DNA from: an uncultured Flavobacteriaceae bacterium
GTDB taxonomy: Bacteria; Bacteroidota; Bacteroidia; Flavobacteriales; Flavobacteriaceae
Length of the DNA stretch: 64,000 nt
Assembly (NCBI GenBank): GCA_947502975.1
Contig: CANNBV010000007.1
Location: 1 to 64,000 of the forward strand
Direction: 5' to 3'
This document shows positions 49,793 through 58,250 of this stretch, piece after piece. Below the pieces are notes generated by a model. The model was not told the origin of the DNA, ran no database searches, and saw only the letters and a list, made by a program, of their open reading frames with translations. A program made the translations under genes and the position numbers. The first letter of the stretch is position 1. The number at the start of each line of letters is the position of its first letter.

Positions 49793-50293
49793 TTAAATAA
49801 ACTCTCCTTTTTCGTTAGTCTTTAAAGTTAAAATAGTATCTTCTTTTTTGATTTTTACTGTATATTCTTGTTGTATGGCATCTACATCGCAATGAAATTT
49901 CACAACATAAACATCTTCTACAATAGCGTAGTTTGGATATTTTTCAGTGATAGCTTGCGTAACTGAAAGCGGTAGTCTTATATTGTTGTACTTTTCTAAT
50001 GTTTTAACAATTTTTCCATCCTTATTGAAAGATGCAATGATTTTTCCTTCTGGAAGTTTGAAGATAACTTTATAAATGTCATTATCAGAATCGTATAAAT
50101 CAGATAATTCAGAATGATCATAGTTTAATAAAGCTTGTTCTAATTTTTGAACATAGCTACACGAATTTTCGGTATCCACTGAATTTAAATAATCAGAATT
50201 GATTGAGATAATCGTTTCAGGAAGCTCTACTGTTTGAGAATTACTATAAACGAAACAGCCTAATACAAAAATGCTAAAGAAAAAAGTTTTCAT
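49793..50293 (-). CDS. Secreted hypothetical protein with PepSY-like region
   Basis: 166 residues with a signal peptide ending near residue 19 (CFVYSNSQ). The part KVIFKLPEGKIIASFNKDGK followed by LSVTQAITEKYPNYAIVED resembles PepSY-like (beta-lactamase-inhibitor-like) periplasmic proteins of Bacteroidota. Function unknown. Divergent from the nitronate monooxygenase-like gene, with two copies of a 16-bp near-palindrome between them. Confidence 0.8.
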   Translation of the reverse strand: MKTFFFSIFVLGCFVYSNSQTVELPETIISINSDYLNSVDTENSCSYVQKLEQALLNYDHSELSDLYDSDNDIYKVIFKLPEGKIIASFNKDGKIVKTLEKYNNIRLPLSVTQAITEKYPNYAIVEDVYVVKFHCDVDAIQQEYTVKIKKEDTILTLKTNEKGEFI

Positions 50294-50324
50294 GATTAAG
50301 GTTTTATATGTTGCATTAAAATTA

Positions 50325-50340
50325 ATTATGTATGCATAAT
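50325..50340. promoter_or_regulatory. Operator-like near-palindrome, copy 1
   Basis: attatgtatgcataat: 14 of 16 bases identical to the copy at 50421. It sits 32 bases upstream of the ATG of the leftward PepSY-like gene, so it may control that gene. Confidence 0.45.
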
Positions 50341-50420
50341 AAAAAAATGATAAATATCATGTTATCAAGTATTTAGATGGATTTTTTATATGTGTATTTG
50401 TAACTCATTGATTATCAAAT

Positions 50421-50436
50421 ACTATGCATGCATAAT
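50421..50436. promoter_or_regulatory. Operator-like near-palindrome, copy 2
   Basis: actatgcatgcataat: almost a perfect dyad around gcatgc. It ends seven bases before the -7 box TATATTTG (50444-50451) and so covers where the -33 element should be, as expected for a repressor of MarR or TetR type. Confidence 0.48.
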
Positions 50437-50443
50437 ATTTTAG

Positions 50444-50451
50444 TATATTTG
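50444..50451 (+). promoter_or_regulatory. Putative -7 box (TATATTTG) for the nitronate monooxygenase-like gene
   Basis: Perfect TAnnTTTG match 14 bases before the ATG at 50466. Short leader; the operator-like palindrome lies just upstream. Confidence 0.45.
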
Positions 50452-50465
50452 ATAAAATTTTTTAT

Positions 50466-51413
50466 ATGGCTACAGAATTAACAGGTTTACTCAATATTAA
50501 GCATCCTATTATTCAAGCACCAATGTTTTTGGTGTCCAACGTTTCTATGGTCAAGGAAGCTATGAAGGGAGGAATTGCTGGTTGTATTCCCGCATTAAAT
50601 TATAGAACTTTGGAAGAACTTAGAGAAGCTTTACGTGAACTAAAAGCTGCTCAACCAGAAGGCGGCTCTTTTGGATTTAATCTAATAGTGAATAAGTCTA
50701 ACGTGAAGTATAAAGGGCAGTTAGATGTGATTTGTGAAGAAGGTTGTGATTTTATCATTACATCTTTAGGGAGTCCAGAAGAAACTATTAAAGAAGCCCA
50801 TAAAGTTGGTATTAAAGTATTTTGCGATGTAACAGATTTAAAGTTTGCTAAAAAGGTTGAAGGTTTAGGTGCAGATGCTATTATTGCAGTAAATAATGAA
50901 GCAGGAGGCCATCGTGGAAATTTATCACCAGAAGTTTTAATTAAAGAATTAACAGATAACTGTAGTATTCCAGTAATTTCTGCAGGAGGTGTAGGGTGTA
51001 AAGCAGACATAGATGAAATGTTGGGTTATGGTGCCGCAGGAGTGTCAGTTGGTAGTCCATTTATTGCTTCAGAAGAAGCAGGTGTTACCAATGAATATAA
51101 ACAAGCCTGTGTAGATTATGGTGCTAAAGATATTGTGATGACTGAGCGTATTTCTGGAACTCCTTGTACAGTAATAAATACACCATATGTTCAGAAAATT
51201 GGTACTAAATCGACTTGGCTTGAAAATCTCCTTAATAAAAACAGAAAGTTAAAAAAATGGGTGAAAATGATTCGTTTTTCTATTGGCATGAATGCAACAA
51301 AAAATGCAGCTACCAAGGCTACTTATAAAACAGTTTGGGTAGCAGGACCAAGCATTGAGCATACAAATGCTATTTTACCAGTTAAGGATATTATTAAAAA
51401 ATTAGTGCGCTAA
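50466..51413 (+). CDS. NAD(P)H-dependent flavin oxidoreductase (nitronate monooxygenase-like)
   Basis: 315 residues. Conserved features: HPIIQAPMFLVSNVSMVKEA at the N-terminus, the substrate-site NNEAGGHRG (His and Gly near FMN) and the FMN phosphate loop ISAGGVGCKADIDEML...GVSVGSPF. The family oxidises nitronates or reduces quinones with FMN. Possible single-gene regulon with the operator-like sites upstream. Its stop overlaps the convergent fhs stop by four bases. Confidence 0.9.
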   Translation: MATELTGLLNIKHPIIQAPMFLVSNVSMVKEAMKGGIAGCIPALNYRTLEELREALRELKAAQPEGGSFGFNLIVNKSNVKYKGQLDVICEEGCDFIITSLGSPEETIKEAHKVGIKVFCDVTDLKFAKKVEGLGADAIIAVNNEAGGHRGNLSPEVLIKELTDNCSIPVISAGGVGCKADIDEMLGYGAAGVSVGSPFIASEEAGVTNEYKQACVDYGAKDIVMTERISGTPCTVINTPYVQKIGTKSTWLENLLNKNRKLKKWVKMIRFSIGMNATKNAATKATYKTVWVAGPSIEHTNAILPVKDIIKKLVR

Positions 51414-53076
51414 AATAGCCCAATAATTTCTCCGTCATCATTGATATCAATACCCTCAGATGAGGGATGTGCAGGGAGTCCTGGCATGCGCATAATATCT
51501 CCGGTAATTGGAATTAAAAATCCAGCACCTGCAGCAATTTCAATCTCTCTTACTGTAATAATAAAATCTTTTGGGCGCCCTAAAAGTTTTGGATTGTCTG
51601 ATAATGATTTTTGTGTTTTAGCAATACAAACAGGTAAATGCTCTAATTCCAAATTTTTAATTTTTCTAAGATTTGCTTTTGCCTTAGAAGTATAATCGAC
51701 ATGTTCTGCACCGTAGATTTCAGTAGCAATTTTTGAAATTTTATCTATAACTGTAGCATTCCAGTTGTATAACGGTTTAAAATTGGAAGCGTTACTTTCT
51801 ACTATATCAATAACGTGTTGTGCCAATTCCAAAGCTCCTTCACCACCTTTGCCCCAAACATTAGCTAACGCCACTCTAATCCCTTTAGAGATTGCAAAAT
51901 CCATAATCAATTTAATCTCTGCATCAGTATCTGAAGCAAACTGATTTATAGCAATAACAGGTGCTACACCAAATTTACCAATATTCTCTAAATGTTTTTC
52001 TAAGTTTGGTATCCCTTTTTTTAATGCGTCAATATTCGGTTCTGTTAATTCTTTTAAGTCTGCTCCACCGTGATATTTTAAAGCACGAATAGTTGTGGTT
52101 AGCACTACAACTTTAGGTTTTAAATTTGCACTTTGACACTTAATATCAAAGAATTTTTCAGCACCAAGATCAAAACCAAAACCAGCCTCAGTAACTGTGT
52201 ATTCAGAATGTGACATTCCCATCAATGTGGCTATAACAGTATTTGTACCTTGAGCTATATTCGCAAAAGGACCACCATGAATAATGGCTGGGTTTCCTTC
52301 TATAGTCTGTACCAAATTAGGTTTTATAGCGTCTTTTAAAAGCGCTGTCATGGCACCTTGAGCTCTTAGATCTCTTGCATAAATTGGTCTTTTATCAAAG
52401 GTATAGCCTATAAAAATGTTTCCTAAACGCTCTTTTAAATCTGTCAATGTTTCTGCCAAACACAAAATAGCCATAATTTCTGATGCTGCGGTAATATCAA
52501 AACCTGTTTCCCTTGGTACCCCAGATGTAGTGCCCCCTAATCCTACAATGACGCGACGTAATGCTCTATCATTTAAATCTATTACACGCTTCCAGCTAAT
52601 TGTTCTAGGGTCGATATTTAAGGAGTTTGATTTACTTTGAATATTATTATCAATAATAGCAGCCAATAAATTATGAGCCTTTTCTATTGCAGCAAAATCT
52701 CCTGTAAAATGCAGATTGATATCTTCCATTGGCAGCACTTGGGAATATCCACCACCAGTTGCACCACCTTTAATACCAAAGACAGGACCTAACGAAGGTT
52801 CTCTTAAAACTACAGTAGTTTTTTCTGCAACCTATTTAGTCCTTCTGATAAGCCAATAGACATTGTGGTTTTTCCTTCTCCAGCTGGAGTAGGAGAGATA
52901 GCAGAAACAAGTACTAGATTACTCTGTTGTGCTTTTGATCTGTTAATACATTCTAAGGGTAATTTTGCTTTATATTTACCATACATCTCTATCTTTTGTG
53001 TATCAACTCCAAATCTTTCAGCAATTTTAATAATAGGTTTAAGAGTTATAGTTTTGGCTACTTCTAAATCAGTCAT
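51410..53076 (-). pseudogene. fhs: Formate-tetrahydrofolate ligase with a one-base frameshift
   Basis: Two frames encode consecutive parts of one enzyme. The first (53076-52810) starts MTDLEVAKTITLKPI, carries the ATP P-loop SPTPAGEGKTT at residues 61-71 and stops after LNRLQKKLL. The second continues with TTVVLREPSLGPVFGIKGG in the next frame and runs to 51410. Adding one A to the run of six (plus-strand T at 52819-52824) restores a single frame of 556 codons, 555 residues, the normal size. The enzyme makes 10-formyl-tetrahydrofolate from formate, ATP and THF. Everything else is intact, so this may be a homopolymer sequencing error, a real fresh mutation or slippage. Confidence 0.93.
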
Positions 53077-53185
53077 AAAGTAAGTTTAAAGCAATTTATT
53101 TATATTAAAAGTATGAAATTAAAAGTATTTATATTGAATACCTATATGCAGATTAAACTAGAAGAAAAATAATATGGTAAGAAAA

Positions 53186-53569
53186 CTAGTTTGTTTTTAC
53201 CATATTGAAAGTCATATCATTTGGCTGAATATCGTTATGAAATAAGATACAGGTATACCCTTTGTTTGAAGCCTCAGTAATTTTAACTTTAAATACCTTA
53301 CCTATGGCATGTTTATATGCATCTTGAGATACTTTACTACATGTAAGTGTAAACTCGCAATCAGAAAGCCAAGTTACATCGTTATGTATTACAAGCCCAG
53401 TAGCAGTATTAACTTCTACTTGCTCTGTAAGTGTTCTAGTTATTTCCCAATCGGCATAAGAAGCATTCGTATATTCAAATTTACCTGTTTTAAAATCTGA
53501 ACATGTTTTATCTTGACCAAAAGTGTATAGAGAGAATATAGAAAACAGTATAATAACTAGCTTTCTCAT
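53186..53569 (-). CDS. Small secreted hypothetical protein
   Basis: 127 residues; signal peptide ending near residue 18 (SLYTFGQ). Mature protein of ~109 residues with four Cys (TCSDFKTGKFEY, WLSDCEFTLTCSKV, YTCILFHND) that may form disulfides. I recall similar unnamed proteins in Flavobacteriia but no function. Confidence 0.75.
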   Translation of the reverse strand: MRKLVIILFSIFSLYTFGQDKTCSDFKTGKFEYTNASYADWEITRTLTEQVEVNTATGLVIHNDVTWLSDCEFTLTCSKVSQDAYKHAIGKVFKVKITEASNKGYTCILFHNDIQPNDMTFNMVKTN

Positions 53570-53657
53570 AATACATAGTATTGATTATATAATTTAAATG
53601 TACGATTTTTTTTAATAAGTAAGAAATATAATACCTGTAAAAGATGATTTAAGAGAC

Positions 53658-53689
53658 AAAAAAGGCTTCAATTTTAATAATTAAAGCCT
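53658..53689 (-). terminator. Rho-independent terminator for the NTF2-like gene
   Basis: Read on the minus strand, aggctt (53689-53684) and aagcct (53668-53663) form the stem, extended by A/T pairs around a TTAAAA loop, and six T follow at 53663-53658. Located 22 bases after the stop at 53712. Confidence 0.82.
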
Positions 53690-53711
53690 ATTCAGTATGA
53701 AGCTGAAGTTA

Positions 53712-54074
53712 TTACATGGTATAAAAGAACTGCTCATTTATAATTTTACCATCGTTAACTTCAAACACACAAACCTCTTCCATTTGTTGTCTTCCACGAT
53801 CTTTAAAGGTAACATCAAAACTCATTTTACTTGTAAAATGATTATCAGCAACTACAGGGTCACTAATCTCACCACCATGAAATTCAACAACATTATCTAA
53901 CCATTGTTTACTTTTTTCAAATACATTGTCTTTACCATTAACTACTTCACCATAGGGAACTCCGGGCATTTCCTTACTAGTTACATTCTCACCGTAGAGT
54001 TCTTGTATGCACTCTAAATTTTTACCTTCACGACACATTTGTGCCCATTTGTTTGCTACATCTTGTGTACTCAT
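53712..54074 (-). CDS. SnoaL/NTF2-like domain protein
   Basis: 120 residues, no signal peptide, cytosolic. Typical SnoaL-like layout: VANKWAQMCREGKNLECIQE helix, GEVVNGKDNVFEKSKQW, and strands SFDVTFKDRGRQQMEEVCVF ending in DGKIINEQFFY. Family members range from isomerases to ligand-binding proteins; no active site can be assigned. Confidence 0.85.
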   Translation of the reverse strand: MSTQDVANKWAQMCREGKNLECIQELYGENVTSKEMPGVPYGEVVNGKDNVFEKSKQWLDNVVEFHGGEISDPVVADNHFTSKMSFDVTFKDRGRQQMEEVCVFEVNDGKIINEQFFYTM

Positions 54075-54149
54075 AATTTTTTAGTTTGTTTGATTGAACT
54101 TTAAAAGTAATGAAATTATGAATACAATAACCTTAATAAAATGTTATGA

Positions 54150-54224
54150 TTTGTTTGAGAAATATTGTGGAATTTATTGCAATTAGGAATTCAGCCGCAA
54201 TTAGCTATAGACCTTGTTGTAAAC
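54150..54224. repeat. Cassette-boundary-like palindromic element D
   Basis: Left flank of the ATP-grasp gene. Contains attgc (54176-54180) and gcaat (54197-54201) around an aattaggaattcagcc centre, then tatagaccttgttg, which matches 11 of 14 bases of the tatatacggtgttg end of elements A and B near 58380 and 60360. Same orientation. Confidence 0.45.
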
Positions 54225-54242
54225 TGTTATTATTATTATTAT

Positions 54243-54950
54243 TTAATTTATTGTTGCTTCCCTTATTCCGACAATTACTTTATTCGGATTACAAGAATTT
54301 AGTCCAGCTCCCCAACTAGAATTGAATTCAATGACAAACCATTTATCTGTTTGATTAAATCCTAAATCAATAACATAAGATTCGGGTAAATCAATTGAAT
54401 GGTTATGCAAAAAGTCCGTTAGAAATTCTCTTGCTAATTCTAAATCAGAACTTCCTTCATAAATTGCCATATCGAGGATTTTATTGTTCAATATAAACGC
54501 TCGAACTTCACTTTCTATCTTGATGATATTTGACTTTATGACTTGCTCATTTTGTTCAATTCCTTTTGTTTCTTTAATAAAACTGTTAAAATCATCGTAA
54601 ATTCTTGATTTGAATATTTTAGGTTTAACAGGTTTAATAAAGATTGGAAAAAGAGATTTTTCAATTTCCTGAATTTTTACAATTTCGATTTTGCGCTTAA
54701 TCCAATTAAAGTCTAGTTCACTAATTAACTCATCTTTAGGTTCAATTAGTTTTAATCCGAGTACTTGAGCTAAAACGAGACTAAAAGTATCAATTCCATA
54801 TATGGTTATTCTTTTTTCTGAATCTATATTAGGTCGTTTCCAAAACCTTCCAATTCGTTTGATTTCTCCGCCACTTTTTTTCCAACTATTCGCAATAGAA
54901 TCTCTTTCAACATCTATTTTGTCAGGAATTAATAATACTTCGTTTATCAT
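54243..54950 (-). CDS. ATP-grasp domain protein (DUF4343-like)
   Basis: 235 residues, cytosolic. The C-terminal ATP-grasp core is visible: LFPIFIKPVKPKIFKSRIYD, KIESEVRAFILNNKILDMAI and the metal-binding WFVIEFNSSWGAGLNSCNP. The N-terminus (VLLIPDKIDVERDSIANSW) is a pre-ATP-grasp fold. These proteins ligate a carboxylate to an amine or thiol; substrate unknown. It stands alone between two palindromic elements, like a single gene cassette. Confidence 0.85.
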   Translation of the reverse strand: MINEVLLIPDKIDVERDSIANSWKKSGGEIKRIGRFWKRPNIDSEKRITIYGIDTFSLVLAQVLGLKLIEPKDELISELDFNWIKRKIEIVKIQEIEKSLFPIFIKPVKPKIFKSRIYDDFNSFIKETKGIEQNEQVIKSNIIKIESEVRAFILNNKILDMAIYEGSSDLELAREFLTDFLHNHSIDLPESYVIDLGFNQTDKWFVIEFNSSWGAGLNSCNPNKVIVGIREATIN

Positions 54951-54969
54951 TTAGAGAAATGTTTCTTTT

Positions 54970-55045
54970 GGTAGCTTTCGTGTTTGTATATGGCTATTTA
55001 CATGGTTAAACAACTAATTTAATAAACAAATGCGAATCCGAGATA
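54970..55045. repeat. Cassette-boundary-like element C (half element)
   Basis: Right flank of the ATP-grasp gene. The stretch gtttgtatatgg...ggttaaacaactaa...tgcgaatccgag parallels the left half of element B (gtttatgtatga...gtttaacaactaa...cacgaatctgag). The tacggtgttg end is not seen, so the element is truncated or diverged. The remaining bases to 55136 hold nothing clear. Confidence 0.38.
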
Positions 55046-55136
55046 ATTCTTTTGTCTCTCTTACTTTCAACAAATATAGTTTTTAATCTTTTTACAACTA
55101 TTATAAGAGTTGCCTTAGCTATTCTTTTAAGAAATT

Positions 55137-55811
55137 TTATATCAAATTAGCTATGAATACACCAAAACATATTACTACTAACTTGGATAAATTAAACTTA
55201 TGACCTTCACCAATTTCAAACAAAATAGTTGTAGCGATATGTAAAAATATACCGATCACTATGGCATTAACATAATCTACATATTCTGTAACTAAGATGA
55301 TATTATTAGATATAAAGGTACCTAAAGGCGTCATTAGTGTAAATACAAATAAGAAACCAAAAATTTGTACTTTGCTATAGTTAGATTGTAATAGAAAGGT
55401 AGTTATTAATGTGGCTATTGGGATTTTATGAATTAATACACCATATACCATATCATTGTGATGATGAATTGGAAACCCTTCTAAAAGGCTATGAATACAT
55501 AGACTTATAAATAGTACCCAAGGAAATTTTTTATCTACTTTAAGTGTATGTTCATGACCATGTTCTACTCCTTGTGATAAAAACTCTAAAATAATTTGCA
55601 ATAATATACCGAACATTATAAAGAATCCGGTATGCTTAGCTTCTAAATGATCATACACTTCTGGTAATAAATCAAAAAGTGTTAATGCTAATAGAAATGC
55701 GCCACTGAATGATAATAAGAGTTTAGTCTCTATTGACTTTTGTTTTTTGGTTACAAAAGCAATGATAACTCCAATGACAATGGCAAAAACTGGAAGTAAA
55801 TACGTGTTCAT
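55137..55811 (-). CDS. ZIP family metal transporter
   Basis: 224 residues with about seven or eight membrane segments. A His-rich loop (GVEHGHEHTLKVDKK) precedes the metal-binding helices HSLLEGFPIHHHNDMVYGVL and IHKIPIATLITTFLL, which carry the conserved ZIP residues (H, E, P and H, K, P). Imports zinc or another divalent metal across the inner membrane. Monocistronic. Confidence 0.9.
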   Translation of the reverse strand: MNTYLLPVFAIVIGVIIAFVTKKQKSIETKLLLSFSGAFLLALTLFDLLPEVYDHLEAKHTGFFIMFGILLQIILEFLSQGVEHGHEHTLKVDKKFPWVLFISLCIHSLLEGFPIHHHNDMVYGVLIHKIPIATLITTFLLQSNYSKVQIFGFLFVFTLMTPLGTFISNNIILVTEYVDYVNAIVIGIFLHIATTILFEIGEGHKFNLSKLVVICFGVFIANLI

Positions 55812-55855
55812 AATTATAGTGTTAGAAATTCCACCTGGGCCTATTCTTATTTTTT

Positions 55856-56281
55856 CTATTTATTATTACTCTTCGTTCTTGTAGAATACGTTTTACTAAC
55901 AATTTTCCATGTACCGTCAATTTTTAGCAACTGCATAAAATCAATATAAGAAAAGGTGTCATATTCTAGTTCTAATTGAACATTGGCAGCATCTCCTGCA
56001 ATATTTATAGCCATAATGCTGGTTTTTGTTTTTACAGGATCATTTGCAATGACATACGCACTCAACGCTTCAATAGCATTTACTTCTTCATATTTTTTGT
56101 CTATCCATTTCATGGAAGCACTTGGATGGAATGCTTTTTCGAAAGACTTTGCATTGTGCGTAGTCATTCCGTCAAGGTAATAATTGATTGTTTTTTCAAT
56201 CAATTGTACATCGTTATTTTGAGCTTGTACTTGTGACATAAAAATTGTGATTAACATTAATGTGAAAAATATTTTTTTCAT
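55856..56281 (-). CDS. Secreted NTF2-like protein (putative lumazine-binding type)
   Basis: 141 residues with a signal peptide ending near residue 20 (SQVQAQ). NTF2-like signatures: LIEKTINYYLDGMTTHNAKS, FHPSASMKWIDKKY and the C-terminal FMQLLKIDGTWKIVSKTYS. Similar in kind to the 37015-37488 product. Located 38 bases downstream of the alcohol dehydrogenase gene on the same strand, so possibly co-transcribed with it. Confidence 0.85.
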   Translation of the reverse strand: MKKIFFTLMLITIFMSQVQAQNNDVQLIEKTINYYLDGMTTHNAKSFEKAFHPSASMKWIDKKYEEVNAIEALSAYVIANDPVKTKTSIMAINIAGDAANVQLELEYDTFSYIDFMQLLKIDGTWKIVSKTYSTRTKSNNK

Positions 56282-56319
56282 GATAAATTATTTGTTTTAA
56301 AATTTCTGATTCGAAAATG

Positions 56320-57399
56320 TTATGGGCGTAGAGCCACTTTAAGTGTCCCTGACTTACGATCACGCATTAAATCATAGCCCTTTTCTGCTTCCGATAGTGG
56401 TAAAATATCAGTGAAAATTACACTAGGGTCAATAACACCTCTTTCTACTATAGGAAGTAGTTTTTCCATATATGCAGCTACATTTACAACTCCCGTATGA
56501 ATCGTTATATTTCTGAACAACGCTGATGAATAGGGTTGCTCAACAGGTTCATAAAGATGCCCAAACCCTAGTACACTTATCGATGCACCAGCCTGGGTCA
56601 TTTCCATACCTTGTGTAATAGCCGTTTTATTACCTACAGAATCGATTACCGAATTTGCACCTCGCCCTTCTGTAAGTGATTTTACAAATGCTACAGGGTC
56701 TTCATTTTTTGAATTCACGACATGGGTAGCTCCAATAGTTTTCGCCAATTCTAATCGGCTATCATGACGTCCTACCAAAATAATAGTAGAGGGTCCGAAT
56801 AATGTAGCCGCCATTACTGCGCTAAGGCCTACTGCACCATCTCCAATAACTACTACAGTTTCTCCTGTTTTAATATTTGCATTTAATGCACCGTGATAGC
56901 CTGTAGCAAAATTATCTCCCAGGGGAAGAACTTTGGTATCATGTTCATCTCCAGTTAAACCTTCTGGAAGTTTAAATAATGAAGAATTACCGTAAGGAAC
57001 ACGTATAAATTCGGCCTGACCTCCTTGGATATCATCACCTCCATGTTGGGCAAATAGGGGAGTTCCAAACAAACCTCCATGATCACATGCCGAAGGTAAA
57101 TCGCGTTTGCAATAGTAACAATCGCCATCAACAAACATAGCTGAAGCGATAACACGGTCTCCAACCTTTAACGAATGGATATCTTTACCTACTTGGTCTA
57201 CGACACCAACAAATTCATGGCCTATTCGCATCCCTTTAAATAAACCCATTTCCGGTCCGTTTTGGGTAAATTCTAAATCTGCACCGCAAACCCCTGCAAG
57301 TGTAATACGTACAATTACATCATCATCTTTTAATAATTGTGGTTTTGGTATATCTACGACTTCGATTTTGGCTCGTTCCTTATATACTACTGCTTTCAT
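56320..57399 (-). CDS. Zinc-dependent alcohol dehydrogenase family protein
   Basis: 359 residues of the medium-chain dehydrogenase family. Catalytic zinc ligands lie in LAGVCGADLEF and RIGHEFVGVVDQVG; structural-zinc Cys residues lie in CYYCKRDLPSACDHGGLFG (a Cys/His-type variant of the four-Cys lobe). The Rossmann motif is VVVIGDGAVGLSAV. It oxidises alcohols or reduces aldehydes with NAD(P). Fnr-like palindromes lie 81-189 bases upstream, just after the gene of a Crp/Fnr regulator. Confidence 0.93.
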   Translation of the reverse strand: MKAVVYKERAKIEVVDIPKPQLLKDDDVIVRITLAGVCGADLEFTQNGPEMGLFKGMRIGHEFVGVVDQVGKDIHSLKVGDRVIASAMFVDGDCYYCKRDLPSACDHGGLFGTPLFAQHGGDDIQGGQAEFIRVPYGNSSLFKLPEGLTGDEHDTKVLPLGDNFATGYHGALNANIKTGETVVVIGDGAVGLSAVMAATLFGPSTIILVGRHDSRLELAKTIGATHVVNSKNEDPVAFVKSLTEGRGANSVIDSVGNKTAITQGMEMTQAGASISVLGFGHLYEPVEQPYSSALFRNITIHTGVVNVAAYMEKLLPIVERGVIDPSVIFTDILPLSEAEKGYDLMRDRKSGTLKVALRP

Positions 57400-57479
57400 A
57401 ATAACTATTTACTTTTTATTTTTAAAAGAATACAGCTTAGTTTTATAGAACTAATGTCAAATAAAACTTAAACTAGTAT

Positions 57480-57496
57480 TTGTCAATTATTGACAA
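57480..57496. promoter_or_regulatory. Perfect palindrome TTGTCAA-tta-TTGACAA upstream of the alcohol dehydrogenase
   Basis: 7-bp arms with a three-base centre, 81-97 bases before the dehydrogenase ATG. Arms are related to the TTGA half-sites of the two Fnr-like boxes further upstream. Well placed for an activator of the Crp/Fnr superfamily. Confidence 0.55.
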
Positions 57497-57543
57497 GACA
57501 AAATTGCCTCATAATTGAAAAAGTAAATATGACATGTATTAAG

Positions 57544-57567
57544 AAAAAAGCTTGACCTATATCAAGC
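57544..57567 (-). terminator. Possible terminator of the Crp/Fnr gene, overlapping an Fnr-like box
   Basis: On the minus strand GCTTGA-tatagg-TCAAGC is followed by six T (57549-57544), 26-49 bases after the Crp/Fnr stop. The same bases form the Fnr-like box TTGACCTATATCAA (57552-57565), so the hairpin and the DNA site cannot be told apart from sequence. Confidence 0.5.
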
Positions 57568-57574
57568 AATAAAA

Positions 57575-57588
57575 TTGATATAAATCAA
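57575..57588. promoter_or_regulatory. Fnr-type box TTGAT-ATAA-ATCAA
   Basis: Exact match to the Fnr consensus TTGATnnnnATCAA, only four bases past the stop codon of the Crp/Fnr gene, 176-189 bases upstream of the dehydrogenase ATG. A second near-match starts ten bases further on (57552-57565). Confidence 0.5.
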
Positions 57589-57592
57589 TTTT

Positions 57593-58168
57593 TTAAGATT
57601 TTGAACGGATTCTACTTATTGATTCTGGAGAAATGCCTAAGTAGGATGCTAATACGTACTGTGGAACTCTGTTTGCTATTTGGGGGTATTTATTAACATA
57701 CTCCCAATATCGCTCTTCTGAGGTTTTACTAATATTAGAAATGGTTCTTTTATAAGAATGAGCCATAGATCTTTCTGTAAATAATCTAAAATATTGACAT
57801 AATGAATGTATTCTACTGCAAAGTTCTTCAACATCTTCGTATTTCATTTGTAGAATTAGAGAATCTTCAAGTGCTTCAGCATAATATTCTGCTGGAGTTC
57901 TATTTAAATAACTGTAAAAGTCTGTGAAAAACCAATCCTCTATTGCAATAATTACTGTGTGCTCTTTTCCAGAGTCATCTAAATAGAAAACTCTAACTGC
58001 ACCTTCTACAATATAATTTCTATATTCAGACACAAACCCAGGCTGAACAATAAATTGTCTTTTCTTTACTCTAGTGGTTTTTAATATTGAAATAAACTCC
58101 TCAATTTCACTATCTGATAATTCAACATATCTGGCTATGTGATCCAATATTCCCTTGTATATACTCAT
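57593..58168 (-). CDS. Crp/Fnr family transcriptional regulator
   Basis: 191 residues. The N-terminal cyclic-nucleotide-binding-like beta-barrel (about 20-115; QFIVQPGFVSEYRNYIVEGA, DWFFTDFYSYLNRTPAEYYA) precedes a short winged helix whose recognition helix is QYVLASYLGISPESISRIRS at the very C-terminus. There is no N-terminal Cys cluster, so it is not an oxygen-sensing Fnr of the classical kind. Fnr-like boxes follow its stop and precede the dehydrogenase gene, its likely target. Confidence 0.92.
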   Translation of the reverse strand: MSIYKGILDHIARYVELSDSEIEEFISILKTTRVKKRQFIVQPGFVSEYRNYIVEGAVRVFYLDDSGKEHTVIIAIEDWFFTDFYSYLNRTPAEYYAEALEDSLILQMKYEDVEELCSRIHSLCQYFRLFTERSMAHSYKRTISNISKTSEERYWEYVNKYPQIANRVPQYVLASYLGISPESISRIRSKS

Positions 58169-58250
58169 TGATTCATCTTGTTTTTGCTACACTAATAACT
58201 TTTAATAATTAGATGATTTTTTCATTTTTGTTCAGGTTTTCTCAAATGTG

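Noticed and set aside
52810-53076. Separate 88-residue P-loop protein
   Set aside because: It is the N-terminal part of Fhs; the following frame continues the same enzyme after one missing base.
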